NCBI GenBank assembly: GCA_963664085.2 | Contig: CAXXLO010000002.1 | Coordinates: 2,356,001 to 2,420,000 of the forward strand | Source: Bin5 sp022821545 | GTDB lineage: Bacteria; Chloroflexota; Anaerolineae; Caldilineales; Caldilineaceae | Length of the DNA: 64,000 nucleotides | Direction of reading: 5' to 3' | Part shown: piece after piece, positions 1-8,901 of the stretch | Position numbering within the stretch: position 1 is the first letter of the stretch | Layout: the number at the start of each line of letters is the position of its first letter | Notes under the pieces: generated by a model | Databases searched by the model: none | What the model was told of the DNA's origin: nothing | Seen by the model: the letters and a program-made list of their open reading frames with translations, nothing else | Position numbers and translations under genes: made by a program

Positions 1-1811
1 AGTTCCCCCAAAAAGTGAAAAAGTGACGTTCCTTCGGGCACCTGTAAGGTCGCCATCTGTGCCGGCCGCAGGCCGGCCCACGCGGCCACCGCTTGACCAA
101 CCTCCAGTTGCAGAGCGTAAGGGGAGGTCTGGGAATAGATCTCCCGGCCCTGCGGTGCCCCTCGGATGCGCTCTACGCCGATACGGTAGCGGTCCTCCCA
201 AACGACCCGCAAGGCGCGTCCGTCCAGCTGTAGAATTTCCCCTACTGTACAGCGGCGGTGGGTATGGGCCAATGTGCGCCCGCTATACGCGTCTACCAGC
301 GCCAGCGAAAGGGGGGTGCCGCCGATATTGCTGTAGATTTCGTGGGCATCCACCAATTCAGCCAGCGCTTTCCCAGGCCGCCATTCCCCCAGCCTTCCAG
401 AACGCAGGAAATCAAGCTGGCTTAAGTTGCCCAAAATACTGCGTAGGTCCTTATCATTGAACGATTCCGGTGCCACGCGTTGCAAGTCCGCCAATCGAAT
501 GGCGCCTGTCGGACTCTGCTTCAGAATGCTGAACGTCTGCTGCACCAGCACTGACGGCAAGAACGATGCCGGCCGCGCCCCTTTCGAGAAGGGGCGCATC
601 TCACAAAGCCCTCCCCCAGTTCCTTCCGCCGAGTCAATCAGCGCCTGAAACCGCGCATCTTCCAGTCGGGAGCGGCCCAGGCACAACACACGGGTGAGCC
701 CTGTGCGTCGGCCTCCGCGGCCGATGCGTTGTAAAAAGGACTGAAGCGAAGGAGGTGGCCCGATTAGGGCCACCTCGTCAATGCTGCCGATGTCAATGCC
801 TAGTTCTAGCGTGGATGTGCTGACGCAGACTGCTACAGGCGCGACAGCGAAGTCATTTTCCACTTCACGGCGTATGGCTGGGTCCAAATTCGAGTAATGG
901 GCAAAGACAGCAGCGTCATAGCCCAGATGCGTACGAAGAAAGCCTGCGATCTGCTCCACTTCTTTTCGAGAGTTGCAAAAAACAAGCGTCTTTCGTATAT
1001 CGGCTGAGTTTCGGACTCGTTCGGTGAGAGCTGTCGCCAGATCATGTAAATCGGCCATTGGCACTATCGTAGCGTCGATCTTCCGTTTTCCCGCAACAGC
1101 GACGATTTCTGGTGTGGCCGTGGGTCTTTTGTCAAATGACCGGTTTTTGAGGTAGCGCGCTGCCAAACCTTTGGGATCAAAAACGGTGGCGGACAGGGCG
1201 ATGCGCTGTAAAGGCTCAGTCTCCGTCTTCGTCTGCCGCTGGTGATAGTCCCGCACAATTTCGATGCGCCGCAACAGGCAGCGTAAGTGATCGCCTCGAG
1301 GACCGCCATCGAACAGGTGGATTTCGTCCAGCACTACGGCTTGCAGTTGGGTCAGCAGACGGGGTGCTCGAGTGAGTAGGGAATCGGTCGATTCCGGCGT
1401 TGTGATAAGAACTGTTGGTGTGTTTCTGATGGAGACAGGCGCTGTGTCACCGCTCTTCATCGCCAAGGACAGTTTCAACGCAGCAAAGGGCCCCCGTAAA
1501 CGTTCGTACAGGTCCCTCACCAGCGCACGTGTCGGGCTAATGTAAAGAATGCGGAGACAGTTTGGGGGCTGATGCACTCTTTTCTGCCGGATTGGGCCAA
1601 GGCAGTATCGTTCCAGCAACGGGATAATAGCCGCTTCGGTCTTGCCGGAGGCGGTAGCGGCTATGACGAGTGTATTCTTGCCATCGAGAATTGATGGGAT
1701 CGCCTGTTGTTGGACGGGCGTAAAATTGCCGTGCTTAGCGAAAAAGGGTGTCCAAGTATGAGGTAGACAGGCTTTGAGGGTGAGAAGGCGATTACGATTT
1801 GTCTGAGTCAT
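1..1811 (-). CDS. Lhr-like superfamily II DEAD/DEAH helicase, 3' end beyond the window
   Basis: Reading the minus strand from ATG at 1811 gives one uninterrupted frame of 603 codons to the window edge, so the C-terminus is missing. Helicase motifs appear in order: I ATASGKTEA (about 52-60), Ia PTRALVRDL (93-101), Ib TTPES (137-141), II DEIH (162-165), III SAT (207-209), IV LVFCNSR (276-282), V TLELGID (334-340) and VI QRIGRGGR (361-368). The TLELGID/QRIGRGGR pair and a long region after the second RecA domain are typical of Lhr-like ATP-dependent 3'-5' helicases, including BREX BrxHI; assignment to one subfamily is inference. It begins 20 nt after the upstream BrxD-like gene stops, so the two are probably co-transcribed and work together on DNA. 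Cytoplasmic. Confidence 0.88.
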   Translation of the reverse strand, partial: MTQTNRNRLLTLKACLPHTWTPFFAKHGNFTPVQQQAIPSILDGKNTLVIAATASGKTEAAIIPLLERYCLGPIRQKRVHQPPNCLRILYISPTRALVRDLYERLRGPFAALKLSLAMKSGDTAPVSIRNTPTVLITTPESTDSLLTRAPRLLTQLQAVVLDEIHLFDGGPRGDHLRCLLRRIEIVRDYHQRQTKTETEPLQRIALSATVFDPKGLAARYLKNRSFDKRPTATPEIVAVAGKRKIDATIVPMADLHDLATALTERVRNSADIRKTLVFCNSRKEVEQIAGFLRTHLGYDAAVFAHYSNLDPAIRREVENDFAVAPVAVCVSTSTLELGIDIGSIDEVALIGPPPSLQSFLQRIGRGGRRTGLTRVLCLGRSRLEDARFQALIDSAEGTGGGLCEMRPFSKGARPASFLPSVLVQQTFSILKQSPTGAIRLADLQRVAPESFNDKDLRSILGNLSQLDFLRSGRLGEWRPGKALAELVDAHEIYSNIGGTPLSLALVDAYSGRTLAHTHRRCTVGEILQLDGRALRVVWEDRYRIGVERIRGAPQGREIYSQTSPYALQLEVGQAVAAWAGLRPAQMATLQVPEGTSLFHFLGE

Positions 1812-1831
1812 CCAGCCAAAATTTCAATTCG

Positions 1832-3319
1832 TCAATAGTCTATGGACAGATCGTTACTCGACTGAGAAATAGGGTCTGTAAAGACTGTTTCAACTTCTAG
1901 CGCGTGATCAGATACGATTTGCCGCCTCCCTTCCCCTCGCAGTTCATCCAGTAACGTCGCCGCTGGATATCCCGGGTGTAAGTATAAGAGATCGAAGAGT
2001 TCCACTGACAGTCTCATGGCAGCACGGATATTCAGTCGGTCGCTACGCATCCCCCGAGCTAGAAGTTCGGCTGCACTCTGAAGCACCTGCCGTTGGCGTA
2101 CGTCTGGTTCGTAGGCGTACGCCTGGGCGTGTAACGTCAGCGTCCGTTCAAGAAATTGATTTATCTCCTGCGAAGTGTGGCGGGGGTCCAGACGCAGAAT
2201 CTGCTCATCCTCCAGCCAATCTTCCAGCGGCATATCGCTATAGGTGACAGTAAACAAAAAGAATAGGGACTGGCGCCAACCGTATCTGATGGGATATTCT
2301 CGAAAGCGATGTTGGGGCAGACCGTCAGGACTGATTCTGACTGCAGCATCCCCCAACGCGGCCCGCACGATCGCACCGAAGAAATGACCGGCTTTAGGCC
2401 GTTGGTAAGGATATAGGAGCGAATAGCTCTCCGCTTCGTCAAGCAGGACACAAAGGCCGCTGTAGCCGACCAGCCGGGCCAATACACTGATACCTGTCAG
2501 CAGATAAGCGATCTGGCGGGCGTTGTGGCCATTTCGATAAATTGAGGGGAAGCGAAATCCACGGGGCCTCGACCGCTTCATCGCCCAATCCATCCATCTC
2601 TCTTTGCGTCCACCCATGAGCCAGTTTTCCCAGGCAGTTCGCTTGTCGGTAGAGGAAGTTTCGCTAAGCGCCTGCAGGCCGCAGACCAGAGGATCGTCCG
2701 CTTTCGGCGCAATCTCAGTAAGTTGCTCCTGTAGCGCCGGCGACTTAAGGATTTCCGACAGGAGCGGCGCCAGCCCACGCTCGTTACTTTCCGGGTAGCG
2801 CAAATTGCGCATCAAACTCCCGTAAATGTCAAAGGCCTTGTGGGGAGGCAGTTCCTGCAAATCCAGGCTGGTGGCGGCAACGAGAAATTTGCGGTCCAGA
2901 GCCTCATGGGTGGTCACTTCGATGACATGACTCTTGCCGAAGCCGTACTCGCCGAGAACAGCCCGTACCGCGCCGCCTTCGCTATGCGCCTGATTCAGTG
3001 CCCGCGAGAGGCTCTTGCGCTCGGTTTCCAGACCTATCGTCAGATCGAGGATGCGCTGCGCCGGTGCCACCCCCGCCCGAAGAGACTCTATCAGGTGACG
3101 GGCCTGCCAGCGCTCGGGAGCCATCGGCATGGGGACAAATTGCGTGGCGTCCCCAGCAACTACAAGGGTCTCTCGCGGACGCTGACCGTTGAACTCCCGT
3201 CGGGGCCGTCGAAAGCGCAAGCCGCTGTCAAAGCGCACCATCCATTCTGTTCCATTGCGATATTGCGCAACAACCCGGCCACGCCCATATTGAGGGTGCT
3301 CTACACTTTCACCAATCAT
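1832..3319 (-). CDS. BrxD-like (DUF2791) ATP-binding protein with tudor-like N-terminus
   Basis: 495 aa. The Walker A motif GEYGFGKSH lies at 123-131 and the Walker B motif LCVLLDEAES at 289-298; GEYGxGKSH is characteristic of the BrxC/BrxD (DUF2791) P-loop family. The first 45 residues, with EHPQYGRGRVV, resemble the small HPxFGxG-type tudor-like domain found at the C-terminus of UvrD/PcrA helicases, which suggests contact with DNA or a polymerase/helicase partner (inference). ATG at 3319 is used; it lies 66 nt after the preceding ATPase and the gene ends 20 nt before the helicase. In BREX type 2, BrxD sits next to an Lhr-like helicase, the same pairing as here. No PglX, PglZ or methylase is visible, so this is not a complete BREX locus. 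Confidence 0.82.
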   Translation of the reverse strand: MIGESVEHPQYGRGRVVAQYRNGTEWMVRFDSGLRFRRPRREFNGQRPRETLVVAGDATQFVPMPMAPERWQARHLIESLRAGVAPAQRILDLTIGLETERKSLSRALNQAHSEGGAVRAVLGEYGFGKSHVIEVTTHEALDRKFLVAATSLDLQELPPHKAFDIYGSLMRNLRYPESNERGLAPLLSEILKSPALQEQLTEIAPKADDPLVCGLQALSETSSTDKRTAWENWLMGGRKERWMDWAMKRSRPRGFRFPSIYRNGHNARQIAYLLTGISVLARLVGYSGLCVLLDEAESYSLLYPYQRPKAGHFFGAIVRAALGDAAVRISPDGLPQHRFREYPIRYGWRQSLFFLFTVTYSDMPLEDWLEDEQILRLDPRHTSQEINQFLERTLTLHAQAYAYEPDVRQRQVLQSAAELLARGMRSDRLNIRAAMRLSVELFDLLYLHPGYPAATLLDELRGEGRRQIVSDHALEVETVFTDPISQSSNDLSIDY

Positions 3320-3385
3320 GTCAGCATCTGTGAGGGTGATTCAACCGCCGCGACCCGTTCGCGTAGAAGCGCATTTGATGTTTAT

Positions 3386-4660
3386 TCAATATGGCGGTGT
3401 ATCGCCTGCGCTCAGTTCAGCCACCTGACCGCGCATGATCGCGTTTGCCTCGTCTTCGTTCAAAGTATGCTCAGCACCTGCGTTCTGCTGGGCCAGAACT
3501 GCGACGAAACTTTTAACGAAAACACGTCTATGGTTCACATCCAAATACAAGTCGTTGGCGACGTTCGCCAGAATCTCCGCGTTGGCCTGTTGTGTTTGGC
3601 GATCTAGGTTTGTCTTGAACGCTGTTTCGAAAATCGGGATTAGTTTTTCACCTATAGTGAGCATCAGGACATTTTCGTCTACGTCCAGACGTTCCAGATT
3701 GATCTGAGGGCTGAAATAATTGGTACGGGAAAAGGAGCCAAAAGCCTGTACGCGCTGTTGCAACGCTGGGTAGCGAGGTACAGTGTCATTGACAAACTGA
3801 GGAGGCACGGCGTAGACGAACATGCTACCGGGCAGGTCGTCTCTGGTGCGGTCAATCACCTCGCGCAAGTTATCCGTCGCCAGTCTTTCTGCTTTACGTC
3901 CGATGCTCGCCATTCGGTCTACTTCATCGAAAAGCAGGACTAGGCCGTTGTAAGAGAGTTCTCTGATCGTCTGTACCAGTGAACGCAGCATTCGAAAAGC
4001 ATTCGGGCGAGAAATTTTTTCAGTGACGCCTAGCCTTCGTAATAATTTGGTATCGTCGGGGCTGGTCACCTCTCCCATCAACCAGCGGGTGACCGAGTCC
4101 AGCCGGTCTTCGTTCCTGCGTAACAGCGCGTCAAAATAGCCGAGAATTGCTCTCTTATAAGCCAAACTTTCTATAGTTGCCTTCTCTATTGTTTCAACGA
4201 GAGCTATGTAGTTGGGGTGGCTAAGAGCATCCAAAGTATGGGCACCGACGAAACGGCTTAGCGTGCCTTCCAAGAACCGGGTTAGTCCCCTTTCGTCTTT
4301 GATCTCCTCCCCTTTCTCGTGCCAGATCAGATTGCGGGCCACCGCGGCATAAACCAGTCGTTGATCGTTGTAAGGTGTTTCCACAGGGCTTAGGTCAACT
4401 TTAGCAACGGCATATTGATAATTCCAGGCCAAATCCTGCAAACAATACAGAAAATGGGACTTGCCGCTACCATATTCGCCCACGACTATCTTATAGGCGC
4501 CGCCGCCATCCTGAAGATAGGACGAGAAATAATACTCTTCCAGAGCATCAAGCAAGGATTGATTGCCCACATTGAAGTGCTGGACGCCACGAGCCGGGGG
4601 TGTTCCACTGGTCCCTAGATTCTCAATGATATGGCGAGCCAGTGATTGGGAAATGCTCAT
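3386..4660 (-). CDS. Second BrxD-like (DUF2791) ATP-binding protein
   Basis: 424 aa from the ATG at 4660. That ATG overlaps the TGA of the upstream gene as ATGA, so I prefer it to the longer frame that opens at 4753; translational coupling is likely. Walker A GEYGSGKSH is at 61-69 and Walker B VLLFDEVD at 240-247, followed by an arginine-rich segment (SIGRKAERLATDNLREVIDR) that could hold sensor or finger residues. It shares family signatures with the next gene but is clearly a different protein: shorter and without the tudor-like N-terminus. Two paralogous AAA-type ATPases side by side suggest a hetero-oligomeric loader for the following helicase (inference). Base composition is visibly more AT-rich than recJ or the ribosomal genes. 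Confidence 0.82.
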   Translation of the reverse strand: MSISQSLARHIIENLGTSGTPPARGVQHFNVGNQSLLDALEEYYFSSYLQDGGGAYKIVVGEYGSGKSHFLYCLQDLAWNYQYAVAKVDLSPVETPYNDQRLVYAAVARNLIWHEKGEEIKDERGLTRFLEGTLSRFVGAHTLDALSHPNYIALVETIEKATIESLAYKRAILGYFDALLRRNEDRLDSVTRWLMGEVTSPDDTKLLRRLGVTEKISRPNAFRMLRSLVQTIRELSYNGLVLLFDEVDRMASIGRKAERLATDNLREVIDRTRDDLPGSMFVYAVPPQFVNDTVPRYPALQQRVQAFGSFSRTNYFSPQINLERLDVDENVLMLTIGEKLIPIFETAFKTNLDRQTQQANAEILANVANDLYLDVNHRRVFVKSFVAVLAQQNAGAEHTLNEDEANAIMRGQVAELSAGDTPPY

Positions 4661-5565
4661 TGGCGGCTCCACAGATCTGGCTGATTTGGCTCTTCCTTGT
4701 TGAACGATAAGTCCGCATAGAATGCGCCACCTATCGGGCCATTCGGGATCCACAAGCTGCGGTTCGCTTGCTCTGCTTGGCTTTTCGTCGCAACGCCTAA
4801 ACGCAAGCGCAGATCCTTCTCATCCACGTTAACGAACGCTCCAGCCTCCTGAGACAGAACCAAGTCCCGCACAAAGAAGGCGCGTTCGTAGTCCCTGAAT
4901 GTTCGGCGGGAGGGCTGGTTCCAGAAGCGGGCGTTCTGGCGATTGAGCACCATTTTGCTGTAAATCTCAATAACGTTGATGCGACCCCCGGCAGGATAGC
5001 GGGAACGCTGCTCGATGAGTTCTTTCCAGGCACTGTACACTTCCTGCAGAAACTTGACAGCGTCGGTCTGCCGTTCGACTATCTGCCGTTTCTGCTGGTC
5101 ATACGCTTTAGGAATTGTGGTGAACGAAAGAGCCAAAGGCTTTGTCAACGCCTCCTTGCCATAGAACCACTGCCCCTTACGTGCATTGAGATCCAACTGT
5201 AATACCAACTCGCCGACCACGATCGTGGGAGGCCGTCCCGATACTGTTTCCCCTTGATTCTCGAACAACTCCCTCAAGTCGCGGGCGAAGTCGAACGCCA
5301 ACGCCTCCAGCGCCTGCTGCGTTACGTCGGCAAAGGTCTTGTGGATTGTTCGCAGTTCATCGGTGCATACGCCCTGCTCTTCGATAGTTCGCATGGCGGC
5401 TTCAAACTTGGCCAAAGCCTTCCGCATGGGCAATGCGTCGGTCTTTTCTTGCGACGCAAGACGCAGCCCTTGCTTCAGCGCGCTGGTCATAGCCTGTAGC
5501 GCCTTGAATCGGGGTTCGATATCCGATAGTCCGCTCTGCAACTGTTCAACGAGTTTGTGGTTCAC
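4657..5565 (-). CDS. Unknown protein opening the BrxD-like/helicase module
   Basis: 302 aa, GTG start at 5565 with a GGAAGGG ribosome-binding site upstream; no alternative start is better. I do not recognise the family. The first 110 residues are mostly helical and charged and look coiled-coil-like. The middle (about 110-190) has beta-like hydrophobic runs such as TIVVGELVLQLDL. The C-terminal part (about 200-290) is rich in Arg and aromatic residues. There is no signal peptide, membrane segment, P-loop or obvious nuclease motif. It is first in the operon behind a good promoter, and its stop codon overlaps the start of the first BrxD-like ATPase, so it is probably an obligate partner of the module: adaptor, sensor or effector, undetermined. 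Confidence 0.7.
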   Translation of the reverse strand: MNHKLVEQLQSGLSDIEPRFKALQAMTSALKQGLRLASQEKTDALPMRKALAKFEAAMRTIEEQGVCTDELRTIHKTFADVTQQALEALAFDFARDLRELFENQGETVSGRPPTIVVGELVLQLDLNARKGQWFYGKEALTKPLALSFTTIPKAYDQQKRQIVERQTDAVKFLQEVYSAWKELIEQRSRYPAGGRINVIEIYSKMVLNRQNARFWNQPSRRTFRDYERAFFVRDLVLSQEAGAFVNVDEKDLRLRLGVATKSQAEQANRSLWIPNGPIGGAFYADLSFNKEEPNQPDLWSRQ

Positions 5566-5600
5566 AAAAGATACCCTTCCAAAGTGAAAAAAGTTGGTCT

Positions 5601-5630
5601 ACTATACCATTTACCATACCTCTTCTGCAA
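5601..5630 (-). promoter_or_regulatory. Promoter for the BrxD-like/helicase module
   Basis: On the minus strand TTGCAG (5625-5630) is separated by 18 nt from TATAGT (5601-5606), a good sigma-70-type pair. It lies about 35 nt upstream of the GTG at 5565, leaving room for the GGAAGGG site. The 189-bp gap to recJ holds no other gene. Inferred by inspection. Confidence 0.55.
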
Positions 5631-5754
5631 CAAAAGATAGATGAATTCGAAATGATCCTGAAAAGTTGGGTAGATATGTCAGCTGCTGTCCTGTTGAGGC
5701 GTCGGCCATCCTGCGTCTGCTACCCGCCAGACATCTAGTCCACCAGGGGCATCA

Positions 5755-8217
5755 TTATGCACGGCCCTGATGAGAAGCGACGATAATCCCAAGCGCCCCC
5801 ACCGGCGCCCTCTGGAAGAATCGCCTGTAAGCTCGCACCTCCGCCAGCAGTTCCTTCAACTCTTCCTGCAATAACGTACGCTCACCATCGTCGCCTTCGC
5901 TACCGTCCCCCGGCATTACGCGTGCGACGTCGCCCTCTTCCCACCCCTGCAATCGCAGCAGCCCCTTCTGCTCCAGCCAGAGTAGACTGCAGCGAATGAT
6001 CGCCTCCGTTACGCCGATGCGGGCCGCCAGCCTGTCAATGGGAAGCCTGCTGTCCTGGGCTGCTCCGCCCTCGCGCCCATTCGCGCTGGGTCGCATCGAC
6101 CACTTTGCCATTCCCGCTACCTGCTTTAATACAGCGTCCGGCCGCGCCTCAGCCGTGTCGCGGCCGATCAGATACAGTTCGGACGGCGCCACCCTTTCCA
6201 CCAGCCAGTGCAGCAGTTCAGGGGACGGCGGACTGCTCCACAAAACCAGTGGAACTCCCTTCTCCCCCCGGGCCGCCTCCAGCCGCGACCGATAGGGAAC
6301 GCGGCCCAAGCGCATACCCTCCGCATACCAGACTGCGTTGTCAAGAGTTGGCAGATCGGCCGCAGATACACGCGCGCGGCGCAGGTCATGGAGAGTACAC
6401 TCTCCCGCCGGCCCGTCGACGAAGCCCGTCGCCTCCACTTCTTCCGCCGCCCGCACGGCCTCCAGCGTCAGCTGCGCCGATCGCTCGCCGCGATACTCGT
6501 TAACTCCCAGCGTAAAAGCAATGTCAACGGCGCCTTCCGGCAGATCGACATCCGCGCTGCGCCACCAGACCGCCGTCTGTCTCCTCTCCCCCCTATCCTG
6601 CAGCAGCAGTCGCCGGTGGGCGCCGTCCCGCCCAATCCGCCGGTCCTGAACCACTGTCAGGCCCTGGCTTATAAATTTGGGCAGCGGGTTGCCGTTGCCG
6701 AACGGGGCCAGCCGCTTAATCTCCTCCGCCAGCGCCAGGCTCACCTCGGAGAACGGCAGCTCCGTGTCAATGTGCAGACCTTCCGGCCCTGCATCAGTCC
6801 TGTGCTGGTCGACCTGACGGCTCAGCTCACGCCGAAAACGGTCTATATTGGCGGCGTCCAGCGTCACGCCAGCCGCGCCGGGATGCCCGCCATGATGCAT
6901 CAGCAACTCCCCGCACCCCGCGATCGCCGCGCCGATATCCACGCCACTTGTGCTGCGGGCGCTCCCCCTCGCAGGCTCGCCTGGCGGGCTGCACAGCAGT
7001 ACCGTCGGCCTGTGGAACTCCTCAACCAGCCGCGCCGCAACGATGCCGATAATCCCCGCATGCCAGTTGGGATTTGCCAGGACGATTGCGTTGAAGTCGA
7101 GCAGAACCGGCTCCCGCTCCAGCATGTCGAACGCCGTCTGCGCAATCTGGCTGGTCAGCAGCCGCCTCTCATTGTTCAGCCGCTCCATCTGCGCCGCCAG
7201 CTGCCCCGCGCGGATCGCGTCATCCGTCGTCAGCAGTTCTACTGCCACCGTCGCATCATCCAACCGCCCCAGCGCGTTCATGCGCGGACCGATCTGAAAA
7301 GCGATCGACTGCGCGTCAACGCTTTCCGGGGACAGCCGAGCGCTCTCCATCAATGCCTTCAGACCGATCCGTTCCGTCTGCCGCAGCCTGTCCAACCCGA
7401 TCTGAAGCAGGTAACGCGTGTCATGCTGCTGCTCGGCCACGTCAGCAACAATGCCCAACGCCACCAGGTCCAGGAACTGGGCCGCGCCGTCAGGGTCACC
7501 AGCCAGCTCGTACAGCCGTTGCACCAATTTATAGGCCACGCCCACACCGGGCAGCGTACGCAGCGGATCATCGGCACGCAGGAACTTGGGGTTTACTATC
7601 GCGTCCGCCCGCCGCACGCTCTGCTTACCCGCAACGCTGGCCGGTTCACCGCACGGGGGCTCCGCGCCCGGCTCTACGTCCGCGAACTCAGCCGGCAAAT
7701 CATGGTGGTCCGTGACGACGACTGTCAGCCCCGCATCTTTGGCAATGCCAATCCCCTCCCCATCGCCGATGCCCGTGTCGCACGTCAGCAGAATCTGCGG
7801 CTCGAAGCTCGCATCATCCAGCAACTCTTTCAGCGCGTAGGGTTTGATGCCGTGACCTTCACTGAAGCGGTTCGGCACGTGAAAGCTCACCCGCTGCGGC
7901 CCTGCCAGCTCCTGCAGCGCCGCCACCAGCAGCGTCGTGCTCGTCTGGCCGTCCACATCGAAGTCCCCCCAGACGAGAAAGTTCCTGCCTTGCCTGATGG
8001 CATCGATCAGCGTATCAGCCGCCCTATCTAGACCGACCAGCGCGGTCGGCGCTGCCGGCGCATACGCCCCGCTGTCCAGAAACGGCAGCGCCTTCTCCGC
8101 CGTATCGATCCCCCGCTGCGCCAGCAGCTGCGCCACCAGCGGATGCCCGCCCACCGCAGCCCGCAGCGCCGACGAAGGTTCAATTTGAGGACTCAGGATC
8201 CAAGGTTGGGGGGGCAT
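5755..8217 (-). CDS. recJ: Single-stranded-DNA-specific 5'-3' exonuclease RecJ with C-terminal extension
   Basis: 820 aa. The DHH phosphoesterase core carries DFDVDG (85-90), CDTGIGDG (about 146-153) and TDHHDLP (169-175); the DHHA1 part is marked by NWHAGIIGIVAARL and HHGGHPGAAG; an OB-like nucleic-acid-binding region follows. RecJ digests 5' single strands in recombination and mismatch/base-excision repair, using Mn/Mg held by the Asp/His motifs. Most bacterial RecJ proteins are about 570 aa. Here roughly 230 more residues follow, including a winged-helix-like stretch (RLAARIGVTEAIIRCSLLWL, about 733-752). It starts at ATG 8217, only 37 nt after the Toprim gene, so it is the last gene of the nuclease operon. 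No strong ribosome-binding site is visible, so its translation may depend on coupling. Confidence 0.93.
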   Translation of the reverse strand: MPPQPWILSPQIEPSSALRAAVGGHPLVAQLLAQRGIDTAEKALPFLDSGAYAPAAPTALVGLDRAADTLIDAIRQGRNFLVWGDFDVDGQTSTTLLVAALQELAGPQRVSFHVPNRFSEGHGIKPYALKELLDDASFEPQILLTCDTGIGDGEGIGIAKDAGLTVVVTDHHDLPAEFADVEPGAEPPCGEPASVAGKQSVRRADAIVNPKFLRADDPLRTLPGVGVAYKLVQRLYELAGDPDGAAQFLDLVALGIVADVAEQQHDTRYLLQIGLDRLRQTERIGLKALMESARLSPESVDAQSIAFQIGPRMNALGRLDDATVAVELLTTDDAIRAGQLAAQMERLNNERRLLTSQIAQTAFDMLEREPVLLDFNAIVLANPNWHAGIIGIVAARLVEEFHRPTVLLCSPPGEPARGSARSTSGVDIGAAIAGCGELLMHHGGHPGAAGVTLDAANIDRFRRELSRQVDQHRTDAGPEGLHIDTELPFSEVSLALAEEIKRLAPFGNGNPLPKFISQGLTVVQDRRIGRDGAHRRLLLQDRGERRQTAVWWRSADVDLPEGAVDIAFTLGVNEYRGERSAQLTLEAVRAAEEVEATGFVDGPAGECTLHDLRRARVSAADLPTLDNAVWYAEGMRLGRVPYRSRLEAARGEKGVPLVLWSSPPSPELLHWLVERVAPSELYLIGRDTAEARPDAVLKQVAGMAKWSMRPSANGREGGAAQDSRLPIDRLAARIGVTEAIIRCSLLWLEQKGLLRLQGWEEGDVARVMPGDGSEGDDGERTLLQEELKELLAEVRAYRRFFQRAPVGALGIIVASHQGRA

Positions 8218-8254
8218 TGTAAGCGACGTGAGCAGAAGTGTTGGACGAATGACC

Positions 8255-8899
8255 TCAGAGGCACCACTTGTTTTCCTGAATAGCGTTGCTGACCTCTTCT
8301 TCTAAGGCGGCAAACGCTCTAAGCTGTCGCAACGGCGAAAAATCCTCAATAAACTCTGTGACAAGGCGAGCGTGTTTTGCCACACGAAAACTCCTTCGCC
8401 GTCGTCTATTGAGGTCGCTGGCTTGTCTGAGTAGCTCGTTCAAGACACTTTTTGGATCGGGTAGACTTTCCAGCCGGTTTACTGCAGGCAGATCTATCTG
8501 TCCTGTATAGCGTTTGTTACCTGCTGCTGCCTTGATAGCGGCTTCATCTATCAAGAGCCAAGCTTCTTGCATCCGAACAGGAATTACGCAGACGAAAGCG
8601 GGTGATAGGCCATCTGGTATAGCAGCGATCGCCTCATGTACCTCTCGAATACGTTTTTCTCGAGGCTCCCTGTCTGCGTCTCGATGAACAAACAGGAGAT
8701 CACAAGGGTAAAACTCAAGGCTACTTTCTATCTTATCTGCCAGTTTTGGTCTGTCAGGAAGTGGCAAAACTCCAAGGTCTGCCCAAGCCGCTTGAATGGG
8801 ACAGCGTACTCCATTTTCAACGAGCAACCAATCCAAAATAGGGAGGAGGGCTACATCACTGCTACCTTCAGCAACCAGCGTATAGCGGAGTTCTTCCAT
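8255..8899 (-). CDS. Toprim-domain protein, DUF4276-like, partner of the AAA ATPase
   Basis: 214 aa. The N-terminus has the Toprim glutamate in LVAEGSSD (Glu11) followed by the acidic DxD pair in FVHRDADRE (Asp74, Asp76). The segment MQEAWLLIDEAAI is typical of DUF4276 proteins. Toprim domains of this kind bind metal and cut nucleic acid, or act as effector halves of OLD, Gabija and PARIS systems (family knowledge). The start is only 2 nt after the stop of the ATPase gene, which implies coupled translation and a complex. It is clearly more AT-rich than recJ downstream, consistent with acquisition. Which nucleic acid it cuts, if any, cannot be read from sequence. Confidence 0.75.
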   Translation of the reverse strand: MEELRYTLVAEGSSDVALLPILDWLLVENGVRCPIQAAWADLGVLPLPDRPKLADKIESSLEFYPCDLLFVHRDADREPREKRIREVHEAIAAIPDGLSPAFVCVIPVRMQEAWLLIDEAAIKAAAGNKRYTGQIDLPAVNRLESLPDPKSVLNELLRQASDLNRRRRRSFRVAKHARLVTEFIEDFSPLRQLRAFAALEEEVSNAIQENKWCL

Positions 8900-8901
8900 C
8901 G

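Noticed and set aside
2840..3607. 255-codon open frame on the plus strand across two ATPase genes
   Set aside because: It spans the start of one ATPase gene and the end of another on the opposite strand; both have clear P-loop motifs.
1..5630. Complete BREX locus
   Set aside because: Only BrxD-like ATPases and an Lhr-like helicase are present; no PglX/BrxX methylase, PglZ, BrxC or BrxL in the visible part.
6208..8031. 607-codon open frame on the plus strand
   Set aside because: Exact antisense of recJ; composition is Arg/Pro/His-rich with no motif, produced by GC-rich third positions.
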